A DNA stretch of 60,253 bases, from the NCBI GenBank assembly GCA_036001465.1, contig DASYUH010000084.1, forward strand, positions 1-60,253, given 5' to 3'. A program made the position numbers and the translations under genes. The stretch is from Candidatus Polarisedimenticolia bacterium. GTDB lineage: Bacteria > Acidobacteriota > Polarisedimenticolia > Gp22-AA2. Position 1 is the first letter of the stretch; the number at the start of each line of letters is the position of its first letter. This document shows, one piece after another, positions 35,033 through 42,587 of this stretch. The notes below the pieces were generated by a model that did no database searches, was not told the DNA's origin, and saw nothing but the letters and a program-made list of their open reading frames with translations.

Positions 35033-35515
35033 ATCTTTCTCACGCGCAGGACAGGCCGGAGGGGTGACGCCGGCGTGTCGCTCGTCGAGCTCGTGGTGAC
35101 GGTCGCGATCCTGGCGATCCTGGCCGGGGCGCTCGTGCCGATCACCAAGTTCACGGTGAAGCGCCGGAATGAGCTCGAGCTGCGCCGGTCGCTCCGGATG
35201 ATGCGGCAGGCGATCGACCAGTACAAGAAGTTCTGCGACACCGGGGTCATCCAGAAGAGCGGGGTCGATTCGGAGTGCTACCCGCCCGACCTCGAGACGC
35301 TGGTGGACGGGGTCGAGAAGACGGGGGCCCTGGGGCAGAAGATCAAGTTCCTGAGGCGGATTCCCTACGATCCGATGATCAAGAAGCAGGAATGGGGGAT
35401 GCGCTCCTTCCAGGACGACGCCGACTCGTCGTCCTGGGGCCACGAGAACGTCTATGACGTGTACAGCACCTCGTCCGGCAAGGCGCTGGACGGCACCGAA
35501 TACAAGGACTGGTGA
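35033..35515 (+). CDS. Type IV pilin-like / pseudopilin protein with apparent AUC start
   Basis: About 160 residues. The N-terminal methylation motif is GDAG|VSLVELVVTVAILAILAGA, with Glu at +5, so prepilin peptidase should cut after the Gly. The only NTG start near it, GTG at 35075, is the first mature residue and would remove the leader. Upstream the frame stays open as a basic leader (TRRTGRRGDAG) and reaches ATC at 35033, seven bases after GGAGG, so an AUC start, or a mutated ATG, is the best explanation. A globular domain with KDPMIKK-like pseudopilin features (RRIPYDPMIKKQEWGM) follows and ends KDW. Confidence 0.7.
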   Translation: MFLTRRTGRRGDAGVSLVELVVTVAILAILAGALVPITKFTVKRRNELELRRSLRMMRQAIDQYKKFCDTGVIQKSGVDSECYPPDLETLVDGVEKTGALGQKIKFLRRIPYDPMIKKQEWGMRSFQDDADSSSWGHENVYDVYSTSSGKALDGTEYKDW

Positions 35516-35516
35516 G

Positions 35517-35936
35517 ATGCGGACGGGCGGGGAATTGAAAGAGGGACCGCGGGGCGAAGGCGGCTTCACGCTCATCGAGTTGCTCATCGTCATCGCGATC
35601 ATCGGCATCATCGCCGGAATTGCCGCGGCGCAGATGCGCACCGCCCCCCAAAGGGCCAAGGAGGCGGTGCTGAAAGAGGACCTGTTCGCCATCCGCGACG
35701 TCATCGACCAGTACTTCGCGGACAAGGGAAAGTATCCGGAGTCTCTCGACACGCTGATCGAGGAGGGCTACCTGCGCAAGATCCCGGTCGACCCGATCAC
35801 CGGATCGGAGGAGACCTGGCAGACGGTGCAGGCCGAGGCGACCGACGAGGACACGGAGGGGGGCGGCGGCATCATCGACGTGAAGAGCGGTGCCGACGGC
35901 ACCGCCCTCGACGGCACCCGCTACCAGGACTGGTAA
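35517..35936 (+). CDS. Type II secretion major-pseudopilin-like (GspG-type) protein
   Basis: 139 residues. The prepilin leader ends GEGG|FTLIELLIVIAIIGIIAGIA, a textbook N-methylation site with Glu at +5. The body has the GspG order: YFADKGKYPESLDTLIEEGYLRKIPVDPITG, where the Pro-rich turn and the PVDP loop are typical, and an acidic loop (DEDTEGGGG) that may bind calcium. It ends YQDW like its neighbour, so the two are paralogues. The ATG lies one base after the previous stop. Confidence 0.9.
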   Translation: MRTGGELKEGPRGEGGFTLIELLIVIAIIGIIAGIAAAQMRTAPQRAKEAVLKEDLFAIRDVIDQYFADKGKYPESLDTLIEEGYLRKIPVDPITGSEETWQTVQAEATDEDTEGGGGIIDVKSGADGTALDGTRYQDW

Positions 35937-35954
35937 GACAGGGCGAGTTCGGCG

Positions 35955-35983
35955 TTGTCGTGGCCCCCGCGGGGGCGTATATT
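35955..35983 (+). promoter_or_regulatory. Promoter with a palindromic spacer before the Ig-like lipoprotein gene
   Basis: TTGTCG and TATATT are 17 bases apart, about 21 bases before the ATG. The spacer contains the perfect 14-base palindrome GCCCCCGCGGGGGC (35963-35976), which could be an operator or the stem of a terminator for the pilin genes. Confidence 0.5.
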
Positions 35984-36003
35984 TCGAATAAGGAGTCGTT
36001 TCG

Positions 36004-36747
36004 ATGATCAGGATGACGAGGGGTTATTCAGGATGGGCGATGGCCGTTTTATTGGCCGTGGCGCTATTGGCGTGTCAGGAGACGGACGTAATCGCTCCGG
36101 ACGGGTCGACCATCAGCTTGACGGCGAACCCGGCGACCATCGTGCTGGCCGGAGGGGTTCAGGACCCGAACAAGCCGGTCACGATCATCGCGACGGTGAG
36201 CAACGCTCTCGGTGTTCCGCTGTCGGGGCAGGACGTCCGCTTCACGACCACGGCCGGGACCTTGACGCCGCAGCCGGGAACGCCCATCGAGACGGACTCC
36301 TTCGGCAACGCAATAACGGTCTTGACCGCTGCGCAGCAACCGCCGACCATCACGGCAAAATCTGGAAAGGCGGAGAAATCATTGCAGCTCCAGACCTCGA
36401 CCTGCGCGCTCGCGGACATCTCCCTGAGCCTGTCCAACGTACAGATAGACACCTGCAACGACACGTTCAATATTACGGCAGTCGCCACGGACACTGCCGG
36501 GGATCCGTGCATCGGTACCCTGATCAACTTCACGATGACCGGGTCGAACACCGCGACGGACGTCACCGGAACGTTCACTCCCGGCTCCGACACGACCGAT
36601 CAGAATGGTGAGGCAAACTCGACTCTGAGCATCAACTCGACCACCTGCAACTCGAAATGCGTCGCCAACACCTGCACCGGTTTCATCAAGGCGAGCTCGG
36701 GAAGCGTTTCGAGCAGCAACGTGCTGATCGTCGACAACGTGGACTGA
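36004..36747 (+). CDS. Lipoprotein with bacterial Ig-like (Big_1/invasin-type) domains
   Basis: 247 residues. The signal peptide ends with a lipobox LLAC (Cys near residue 24). Two Ig-like repeats follow: about residues 35-130 (LTANPATIVLAGG..., VTIIATVSNALGVPLSGQDVRFTTTAGTL) and about 131-245 (ISLSLSNVQIDTC..., FNITAVATDTAGDPCIGTLINFTMTG). The second contains several Cys that could form disulfides. AAGGAG is eight bases before the ATG. Base composition is lower in GC than the flanking pilus genes. It may sit on the surface with the pseudopilus; it has its own promoter. Confidence 0.8.
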   Translation: MIRMTRGYSGWAMAVLLAVALLACQETDVIAPDGSTISLTANPATIVLAGGVQDPNKPVTIIATVSNALGVPLSGQDVRFTTTAGTLTPQPGTPIETDSFGNAITVLTAAQQPPTITAKSGKAEKSLQLQTSTCALADISLSLSNVQIDTCNDTFNITAVATDTAGDPCIGTLINFTMTGSNTATDVTGTFTPGSDTTDQNGEANSTLSINSTTCNSKCVANTCTGFIKASSGSVSSSNVLIVDNVD

Positions 36748-36768
36748 CTCCGGAACGGGAGGCGGCGT

Positions 36769-37815
36769 ATGCCCGATCGGAAACGGCCCAGGAGTGAATC
36801 CGGCGCCATCCTGATCATCTTCATGGTGGTGATCGCGGTGGGGGCGATCGCGCTGACCGCCGCGGCGCAGGCCTGGTCGACCACCTGGAGGCGTGACAGC
36901 GAGGAGGAGCTGATCTTCCGCGCCAACCAGTACGTGCTCGGGATCATCGCCTACCGCAAGGAGCACGCCGGCCAGTTCCCGCTGAGGCTCGAAGACCTCA
37001 AGAAGCCGGGCCCGCGGCGCCTGCGCTACATCCGCAAGCTGTACAAGGATCCGATCGCCAAGGACGGCAAGTGGGGGCTGCTCTACCTGATGCCGGGGGG
37101 GCAGGGGGTCTACGATCCGAAGGCGGCGCAGGTGGCGCAGGAGAAGGCCAAGAAGGAGTGGGGCCAGGACTGGGAGAGCGCCGGGACCGGGACGACGGCG
37201 CAGGCGCAGATGCCGGGGGTCACACCGATCAACCAGAACCCGCTCGGGGCCGGCGTGCCGGGAACCGGCGGGGCGCCGCCCGGATCGCCACCGATCGCCC
37301 TGTCGGGAGCCATGCCGACGATACCGGCCGCGGGTTCCGGCATCGAACTGTCGGGCGATGAGGAGAGCATAAGCGAGCCGGCAATCGGCTGGCCGATCGT
37401 CGGCGTGATCAGCCGCGCCACCGGCAAGGCCGCCACGGACACGTACAAGATCTACAAAGGGCACGAGCAGGTGGACGAATGGCAGTTCCACGTCTTCGAC
37501 CTGGGGGAGGTGATGCAACAGCCCGGCAACCCGACGGCCCTCCCGAGAGCCACCGGCTGCGTCGGCCCCGGCTTCGGCGGCAGTGGGATGGGGTGCCTCC
37601 CCACCGCCCCCCAGCCCAACAACAGGTGGAACAACAGAAGCGACACTCGATTCCCAGGATTCAAGCAGGGGAATCGCGACAAAGGAGGAGGAGGGTGGGA
37701 TCCCGGGAATCCCTACGGCAACCTTCCGCCCAGCACCTACTACCCTCCTGGGACCCAGCCCCCGAAGGGGAAAGGCCAGCCGGATCAGGGGGGCGATGAT
37801 CAGGGGAATCCCTGA
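36769..37815 (+). CDS. Atypical pseudopilin-like protein of the assembly cluster
   Basis: 348 residues. The N-terminus SESGAILIIFMVVIAVGAIALTAAAQAWS has a basic leader, Ser-Gly and a long hydrophobic helix like a prepilin, but lacks Glu at +5. The next part (EEELIFRANQYVLGIIAYRKEHAGQFPLRLEDLKKPGPRRLRYIRKLYKDPIAKDGKWGLLY) resembles the GspG-type pseudopilin body. The last two thirds are Gly/Pro-rich and of low complexity, ending in GGDDQGNP. It could be a minor tip pseudopilin, a role in which missing Glu5 is known for GspK. It is the last gene of the cluster. Confidence 0.7.
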   Translation: MPDRKRPRSESGAILIIFMVVIAVGAIALTAAAQAWSTTWRRDSEEELIFRANQYVLGIIAYRKEHAGQFPLRLEDLKKPGPRRLRYIRKLYKDPIAKDGKWGLLYLMPGGQGVYDPKAAQVAQEKAKKEWGQDWESAGTGTTAQAQMPGVTPINQNPLGAGVPGTGGAPPGSPPIALSGAMPTIPAAGSGIELSGDEESISEPAIGWPIVGVISRATGKAATDTYKIYKGHEQVDEWQFHVFDLGEVMQQPGNPTALPRATGCVGPGFGGSGMGCLPTAPQPNNRWNNRSDTRFPGFKQGNRDKGGGGWDPGNPYGNLPPSTYYPPGTQPPKGKGQPDQGGDDQGNP

Positions 37816-37898
37816 TCGGCGCCTGTGGAGGGCCGGAATTCGCGCCTGAGGAATCGGCTCTAATTGTTTCATATGTAGGGATATAGCGGCACGGGACG

Positions 37899-37928
37899 TT
37901 GACATCGGAGGGGGTTCGCTGGTCTAAT
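37899..37928 (+). promoter_or_regulatory. Promoter of the threonine operon
   Basis: A perfect TTGACA (37899-37904) and TCTAAT (37923-37928, 5/6) are separated by 18 bases. Transcription should start near 37935, leaving a leader of about 85 bases that contains an intrinsic terminator before lysC. Confidence 0.65.
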
Positions 37929-37967
37929 CTCTGAAACCTGAGTGCTCCGATCCACGAACGTCTGAAG

Positions 37968-38001
37968 AGGGGAGGGAGCGGACCTCCCCTTTGTTATTTT
38001 T
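37968..38001 (+). terminator. Intrinsic terminator in the lysC leader (candidate attenuator)
   Basis: A perfect 8-bp stem (AGGGGAGG at 37968-37975 with CCTCCCCT at 37983-37990) with a 7-base loop is followed by TTGTTATTTTT. It lies downstream of the promoter and ends 19 bases before the lysC ATG, the layout of an attenuator. It could also end the pilus operon read-through. Confidence 0.75.
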
Positions 38002-38019
38002 GGCGGGCAAGGAAGCGCC

Positions 38020-39477
38020 ATGGTCGTGATGAAATTCGGGGGGACGTCGCTGGCCGGCGCCCTCCAGATCCGGCAGGTCGGATCGATCGTCAAGCGGTTC
38101 GCGCGCTCCCGGCCCGTCGTCGTGGTCTCCGCCATGGCGGGGGTCACGGACGAGCTGATCGCCCTGGCCGGGGGATCGGTCGACGGCCTGCCGCGCGAGG
38201 TCGGCCGCCGTCTCGATCGCCTGCACCGTCGGCACAGGCGGGAGGCGCGTCTCCTCGGGCTGAGCGACGGATCCCATAGCCGCCTGGAGCGCGAGATCGA
38301 CGCGCTGTTCACGGAGCTCGAGGGGGTCTGCCACGGCGTCCTGCTCCTGCGCGAGCTGAGCCGGCGCTCCCTCGATCTGATCTCCTCGTTCGGCGAGAGG
38401 CTGTCGGCGCTCATCGTCACCGACCATCTGAAGCGGCTCGGCCTGCGAGCCCAGTTCGTCGACGCGCGCGAGCAGATTGTGACGGACGAGAGCCACGGCG
38501 CCGCCGTCGTCGACTTCGAGGTCACCAACCGGAGGATCCGGAAGGGCCTGCTGCCGGGGATCCGCGCCGGGGTGGTGCCGGTGGTCACCGGATACATCGG
38601 CCGGACGCGCAGCGGGGCGACCACCACCCTGGGCCGCAGCGGCTCGGATTACACCGCGGCGATACTCGGGGGCGGTCTCAGGGCGAAGGAGGTCTGGATC
38701 TGGAAGGAGGTGGACGGCGTCTGCACCGCCGATCCGAAGGTCGTGAAGAACGCCCGCGTCGTGGAGCGCATCTCCTACCAGGAGGCCGCCGAGATGGCGC
38801 ACTACGGCGCCGAGGTGATCCATCCGAAGACGATGCTCCCGGTGCGCAGGGCCGGGATCCCGATCCGGATCAAGAACACCTTCAAGCCGGACGCTCCGGG
38901 GACGCTCATCACCAGCCGCCCGGCCGGGCGCGGCACGGCGCCCCTTCTCGTCAGCAGCATCGACGGCATGGCTCTGGTCACCGTCGAGGGGACCGGGATC
39001 TTCGGCCAGCCGGGGATGATCCTGCGGCTCCTGACCCCGGTCGCCCTGGCCGGAACGAACATCTACATGATCTCGATGTCGTCCTCGGAGTACAACATCT
39101 CGTTCGCCATCATGCAGGGCGATCTCGAGAAGACCATGAAGGCGCTGGAAAAAGATTTCCGCGACCGCGGGCTTCTGGGGGAGCAGGTGGCGCGCATCAC
39201 GGTGGAGCGCGACATGTGCTCGATTGCCGTGGTCGGCGCCGGCATGAAGGGCCAGCAGGGGATCGCCGGGCGCGTCTTCAGCTCCCTGGGGGACGCCCAC
39301 GTCAACGTGGTGGCGATCGCCCAGGGATCGTCCGAGTACAACATCACGGTGGTGATCAAGGGGCGCGACATGAAGCGGGGCGTGCGCGCCATCCACGATC
39401 GCCTCAACGTCGGTCGCGCCGCGCTCCGGCGCGGCCGCAGGACGGCGCTGCGGCTGGTCGGGACCCGGGGCCGCTGA
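38020..39477 (+). CDS. lysC: Aspartate kinase
   Basis: 485 residues, monofunctional aspartokinase. It phosphorylates aspartate, the first step to threonine, lysine and methionine. KFGGTS near residue 5 is the signature. The middle has TGYIGRTRSGATTTLGRSGSDYTAAILG, with the nucleotide and aspartate sites. Two ACT domains close the protein (about residues 320-385, VTVEGTGIFGQPGMILRLLTPVALAGTNIYMISMSSSEYNISF, and about 395-470, AVVGAGMKGQQGIAGRVFSSLGDAHVNVVAIAQGSSEYNITVVI), where threonine or lysine feedback would act. The TGA overlaps the hom ATG. Confidence 0.96.
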   Translation: MVVMKFGGTSLAGALQIRQVGSIVKRFARSRPVVVVSAMAGVTDELIALAGGSVDGLPREVGRRLDRLHRRHRREARLLGLSDGSHSRLEREIDALFTELEGVCHGVLLLRELSRRSLDLISSFGERLSALIVTDHLKRLGLRAQFVDAREQIVTDESHGAAVVDFEVTNRRIRKGLLPGIRAGVVPVVTGYIGRTRSGATTTLGRSGSDYTAAILGGGLRAKEVWIWKEVDGVCTADPKVVKNARVVERISYQEAAEMAHYGAEVIHPKTMLPVRRAGIPIRIKNTFKPDAPGTLITSRPAGRGTAPLLVSSIDGMALVTVEGTGIFGQPGMILRLLTPVALAGTNIYMISMSSSEYNISFAIMQGDLEKTMKALEKDFRDRGLLGEQVARITVERDMCSIAVVGAGMKGQQGIAGRVFSSLGDAHVNVVAIAQGSSEYNITVVIKGRDMKRGVRAIHDRLNVGRAALRRGRRTALRLVGTRGR

Positions 39478-40556
39478 TGGCGGCGGTCCCCGCCCCTGTG
39501 CGGGTCTCCCTGCTGCAGATCGGCAAGGGGACGGTCGGCGCGACGCTCATCGAGCAGGTGCGCGAGCAGCGGCCGTCGGTCCTGAAGCGGCTGGGGGTCG
39601 ACCTGGTGTACGCCGGCGTCGCCGGCCGGCGGTCGGGCGCGTTCGAGCCGGGGGGGATCGACCTGGCTCGCTGGCGGGACAGGGTCGAGGCGGGTCCAGG
39701 TGGGACGGCGATCCTCGGGCAGGCGCTCGGGGCTCTCGCGGGACCCACGATCCTGGTCGACGCCACGGCGGAAGAAGGGATGGCTGGCGTCTACTGCGAC
39801 GCCTTCGCGGCCGGGCTGCACGTCGTGACGTGCAACAAGAAACCCCTGGCCGGTCCGCTCGCCGACTACCGGCGCATCGATGAGGCCGCGCGCGGCCATC
39901 GCCGGCTCTGGCTGTACGAGGTCACCGTGGGGGCCGGGTTGCCGGTGATTTCGACGCTGCGCGACCTTCTCGACAGCGGCGACCGCCTCGAGTCGGTCGA
40001 GGGATGCTTCTCGGGGACGCTGAACTACCTGTGCGCCTCCCTGGACGGGGGCGAAAAGTTCTCGGAAGTCCTTGCGCGCGCCAGGAAATTGGGGTACACG
40101 GAGCCCGACCCGCGCGACGATCTCGGGGGGCAGGACGTGGCGCGCAAGGCCCTCATCCTGGCCCGCGAGGCGGGGCTCGACCTCGAGCCCGCCGACGTGC
40201 GGCTGGAGCCGTTCTGTCCCATCGACCGGCGGGGGGACGTGGAGAGGTTCCTGGCGAAGACGCCGGCCATGGACTCCGGGATGGCGGAGACGTGGCAGGG
40301 CGCGGCCGCCCGCGCCAAGCGTCTCCGGTACGTCGCGTCGGTCGGCGGCGGCTGCGGCGCGGCCCTGAAGGAGGTGCCGTCGGACGGCCCTCTCGGCGGG
40401 CTGTCCGGGCCGGACAATATCTTCGTGTTCAGGACCCGGCGGTACGCCGAGCGGCCGCTGGTCGTCACGGGGCCCGGGGCCGGCCCTGCGGTGACCGCGG
40501 CGGGCGCATTTGGAGACATCCTGAAGGTGGCCCGGGCCATCGCCAGGACTTCGTGA
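39477..40556 (+). CDS. hom: Homoserine dehydrogenase
   Basis: 359 residues, the short form without an ACT domain. The Rossmann start is VSLLQIGKGTVGATLIEQ. TCNKKPLAGPLADYRRI holds the conserved Asn-Lys pair of the active site. YEVTVGAGLPVISTLRDLLDSGDRLESVEGCFSGTLNYL and ARKLGYTEPDPRDDLGGQDVARKALILAREAG are family hallmarks. It reduces aspartate semialdehyde to homoserine. The ATG shares its A with the lysC stop. The missing ACT domain means feedback control must rest on LysC or on transcription. Confidence 0.94.
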   Translation: MAAVPAPVRVSLLQIGKGTVGATLIEQVREQRPSVLKRLGVDLVYAGVAGRRSGAFEPGGIDLARWRDRVEAGPGGTAILGQALGALAGPTILVDATAEEGMAGVYCDAFAAGLHVVTCNKKPLAGPLADYRRIDEAARGHRRLWLYEVTVGAGLPVISTLRDLLDSGDRLESVEGCFSGTLNYLCASLDGGEKFSEVLARARKLGYTEPDPRDDLGGQDVARKALILAREAGLDLEPADVRLEPFCPIDRRGDVERFLAKTPAMDSGMAETWQGAAARAKRLRYVASVGGGCGAALKEVPSDGPLGGLSGPDNIFVFRTRRYAERPLVVTGPGAGPAVTAAGAFGDILKVARAIARTS

Positions 40557-40587
40557 GGCGGTCGGCCGGCGGAGGCGGAGACACAAG

Positions 40588-41631
40588 GTGAGCGCGGACA
40601 GGCGGATTCCGGTGGCGATCCTGGGAGCGACGGGGGCGGTCGGGCAGAGGTTCGTCCAGCTGCTCGACGGGCACCCCTGGTTCCGCGTGTCGGCCCTGGC
40701 CGCTTCGGAACGTTCGGCCGGGCAGCGTTACGCGCAGGCGGCCCGCTGGTTCCTGCCGCACCCGATTCCGGACTGGGCGCGCGACATGGAGGTCGTCCCG
40801 TGCCTTCCCGGGCTCGACGCGAGGGTGGCGTTCTCGGGGCTCGACGCGTCGGTCGCCGGCCCGATCGAGGAGGAGTTCGCGCGCGCCGGCTGCGCGGTGG
40901 TGAGCAACTCGCGCAACCACAGGATGGACCCGGACGTGCCGCTCCTCATCCCCGAGGTCAACGCCGAACACCTCGAGCTGATCGAGGCGCAGAAGGCCAA
41001 GTGGCGCGGCGGCGGGTTCATCGTCACCAACCCGAACTGCTCGACCGTCGGCCTGGCGCTCTCGGTGGCGCCGCTCCACCGGGCCTTCGGGATCCGGCGC
41101 CTGGTGGTGGCGACCCTGCAGGCCATCTCCGGCGCCGGATATCCCGGCGTGTCCTCGGTGGACATCCTCGACAACGTCATCCCGTACATCGGCGGCGAGG
41201 AAGAGAAGATGGAATCGGAGACCGCCAAGATCCTCGGGACGTCCCGGGCCGCCGCGACCTTCGCGGTCAGCGCGCATTGCCACCGCGTGCAGGTCTCGGA
41301 CGGGCACACGCTGGCGGTCTCGGTCGAGACGGAGCGGCGGGCGACCCCGGACGAGGCGGCGCGCGTGCTGCGCGAGTTCCGCTCGCCGCTCCAGTCCCTG
41401 GATCTCCCGAGCCTGCCGGAGCGGCCGATCCTCGTGCGCGACGAGCCGGACCGCCCCCAGCCGCGCTTCGACCGGATGGCGGGAAGCGGGATGAGCGTGA
41501 CGGTCGGGCGGGTGCGGGCCTGCCCGGTGTTCGGTCTCAAGTACGAAGCCCTGGTCCACAACACCATCCGGGGGGCGGCGGGGGTTGCGATCCTGAACGC
41601 CGAGCTCCTGAAAGCGAAGGGGTACCTGTGA
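40588..41631 (+). CDS. asd: Aspartate-semialdehyde dehydrogenase (archaeal/fungal type)
   Basis: 347 residues. GATGAVGQRFVQLL is the NADP loop. The catalytic Cys lies in FIVTNPNCSTVGLAL (near residue 151), and the catalytic His region is AVSAHCHRVQVSDGHT (near residue 230). LQAISGAGYPGVSSVDILDNVIPYIGGEEEKMESE is characteristic of the archaeal/fungal branch rather than the E. coli type. It reduces aspartyl phosphate to the semialdehyde. The GTG follows AAGG; its stop overlaps the thrB GTG. Confidence 0.95.
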   Translation: MSADRRIPVAILGATGAVGQRFVQLLDGHPWFRVSALAASERSAGQRYAQAARWFLPHPIPDWARDMEVVPCLPGLDARVAFSGLDASVAGPIEEEFARAGCAVVSNSRNHRMDPDVPLLIPEVNAEHLELIEAQKAKWRGGGFIVTNPNCSTVGLALSVAPLHRAFGIRRLVVATLQAISGAGYPGVSSVDILDNVIPYIGGEEEKMESETAKILGTSRAAATFAVSAHCHRVQVSDGHTLAVSVETERRATPDEAARVLREFRSPLQSLDLPSLPERPILVRDEPDRPQPRFDRMAGSGMSVTVGRVRACPVFGLKYEALVHNTIRGAAGVAILNAELLKAKGYL

Positions 41632-42584
41632 ACGGGCATCCCGAGGAGGGCTGGGTCAAGGTCTTCGCCCCGGCGTCGATCGCGAACCTCGGGCCCGGGT
41701 TCGATTCGCTCGGCGTGGCGCTCGAGGGTCTCGGCGACGTGGTGCAGGCGCGCAGGACCGACCGGCCGGGGGTCGCCCTCGTCGAAATGACCGGCGAGAA
41801 GGAGAGCATTCCGACCGACCCGGCGAAGAACTGCGCCGGGCGCGCCGCCGAATCGGTCCTCAAGCAGCTCAAGGGGAAGGCGGCGAAGGAGGCCGGCCTG
41901 GAGATGAAGCTGCACAAGGGGCTGCCGCAGGGGAGCGGCCTGGGCTCGTCGGCTGCCAGCGCCGTCGGCGGCGCCGTCGCCGCGCACCTCCTGTTCGGCT
42001 CGGCGCTCGGCAGCAACACGCTCCTGGAGGCGGCCCTCGAAGGGGAGGTCCTGGCGAGCGGCGGCCGGCACGCCGACAATCTGGCGGCGTCGCTTCTCGG
42101 CGGGTTCACCATCGTGAGGAGCCACGCGCCGATCGACGTCATCCGCCTGGAGCTCCCCTCGGCGATGCGCTTCGTCGTCGTCCTGCCGGGCATGGAGATC
42201 GAGACGCGCTTCGCCCGATCGGTCCTGCCGGAGATGATTCCGCTCAAGGACGCCAAGAGCAACTGGGCCAACGTCGCCGCCCTGGTCGCGGCGGTGGCGC
42301 GCGGCAACCTGCCCGATTTCGGCCGCGCCGTCGACGACCAGGTGGTGGAGCCGGTCCGTTCGAAGCTGATCCCCGGGTTCGCCGACGTGAAACGGGCGGC
42401 CCTCGAGGCCGGAGCGTTCGGCTGCTCGATCTCGGGCGCCGGCCCGTCCCTGTTCGCCGTGGCGACCGCAGAGACCGCCGAGAAGGTGGCGGTCGCGATG
42501 CACGCCGCCTTCCAGCGCCACGGCCTTCCCAGCCGCCATTTCGTCTGCCCCCCGGACAACCGGGGCGCGCGACGGCTCGACTGA
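41628..42584 (+). CDS. thrB: Homoserine kinase
   Basis: 318 residues, GHMP kinase. VFAPASIANLGPGFDSLGVALEGLGD is the N-terminal signature. PQGSGLGSSAASAVGG (about residue 100) is the glycine-rich ATP loop, and GAFGCSISGAGPSLFAVA near the end is GHMP motif 3. It makes O-phosphohomoserine for threonine synthase. The GTG overlaps the asd stop (GTGA), and thrC begins three bases after its stop. Confidence 0.95.
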   Translation: MNGHPEEGWVKVFAPASIANLGPGFDSLGVALEGLGDVVQARRTDRPGVALVEMTGEKESIPTDPAKNCAGRAAESVLKQLKGKAAKEAGLEMKLHKGLPQGSGLGSSAASAVGGAVAAHLLFGSALGSNTLLEAALEGEVLASGGRHADNLAASLLGGFTIVRSHAPIDVIRLELPSAMRFVVVLPGMEIETRFARSVLPEMIPLKDAKSNWANVAALVAAVARGNLPDFGRAVDDQVVEPVRSKLIPGFADVKRAALEAGAFGCSISGAGPSLFAVATAETAEKVAVAMHAAFQRHGLPSRHFVCPPDNRGARRLD

Positions 42585-42587
42585 GAC

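Noticed and set aside
37942-37965. Leader peptide in the lysC leader (GTG start, seven codons, one Thr)
   Set aside because: There is no ribosome site and no run of Thr or Ile codons as expected for classical attenuation.
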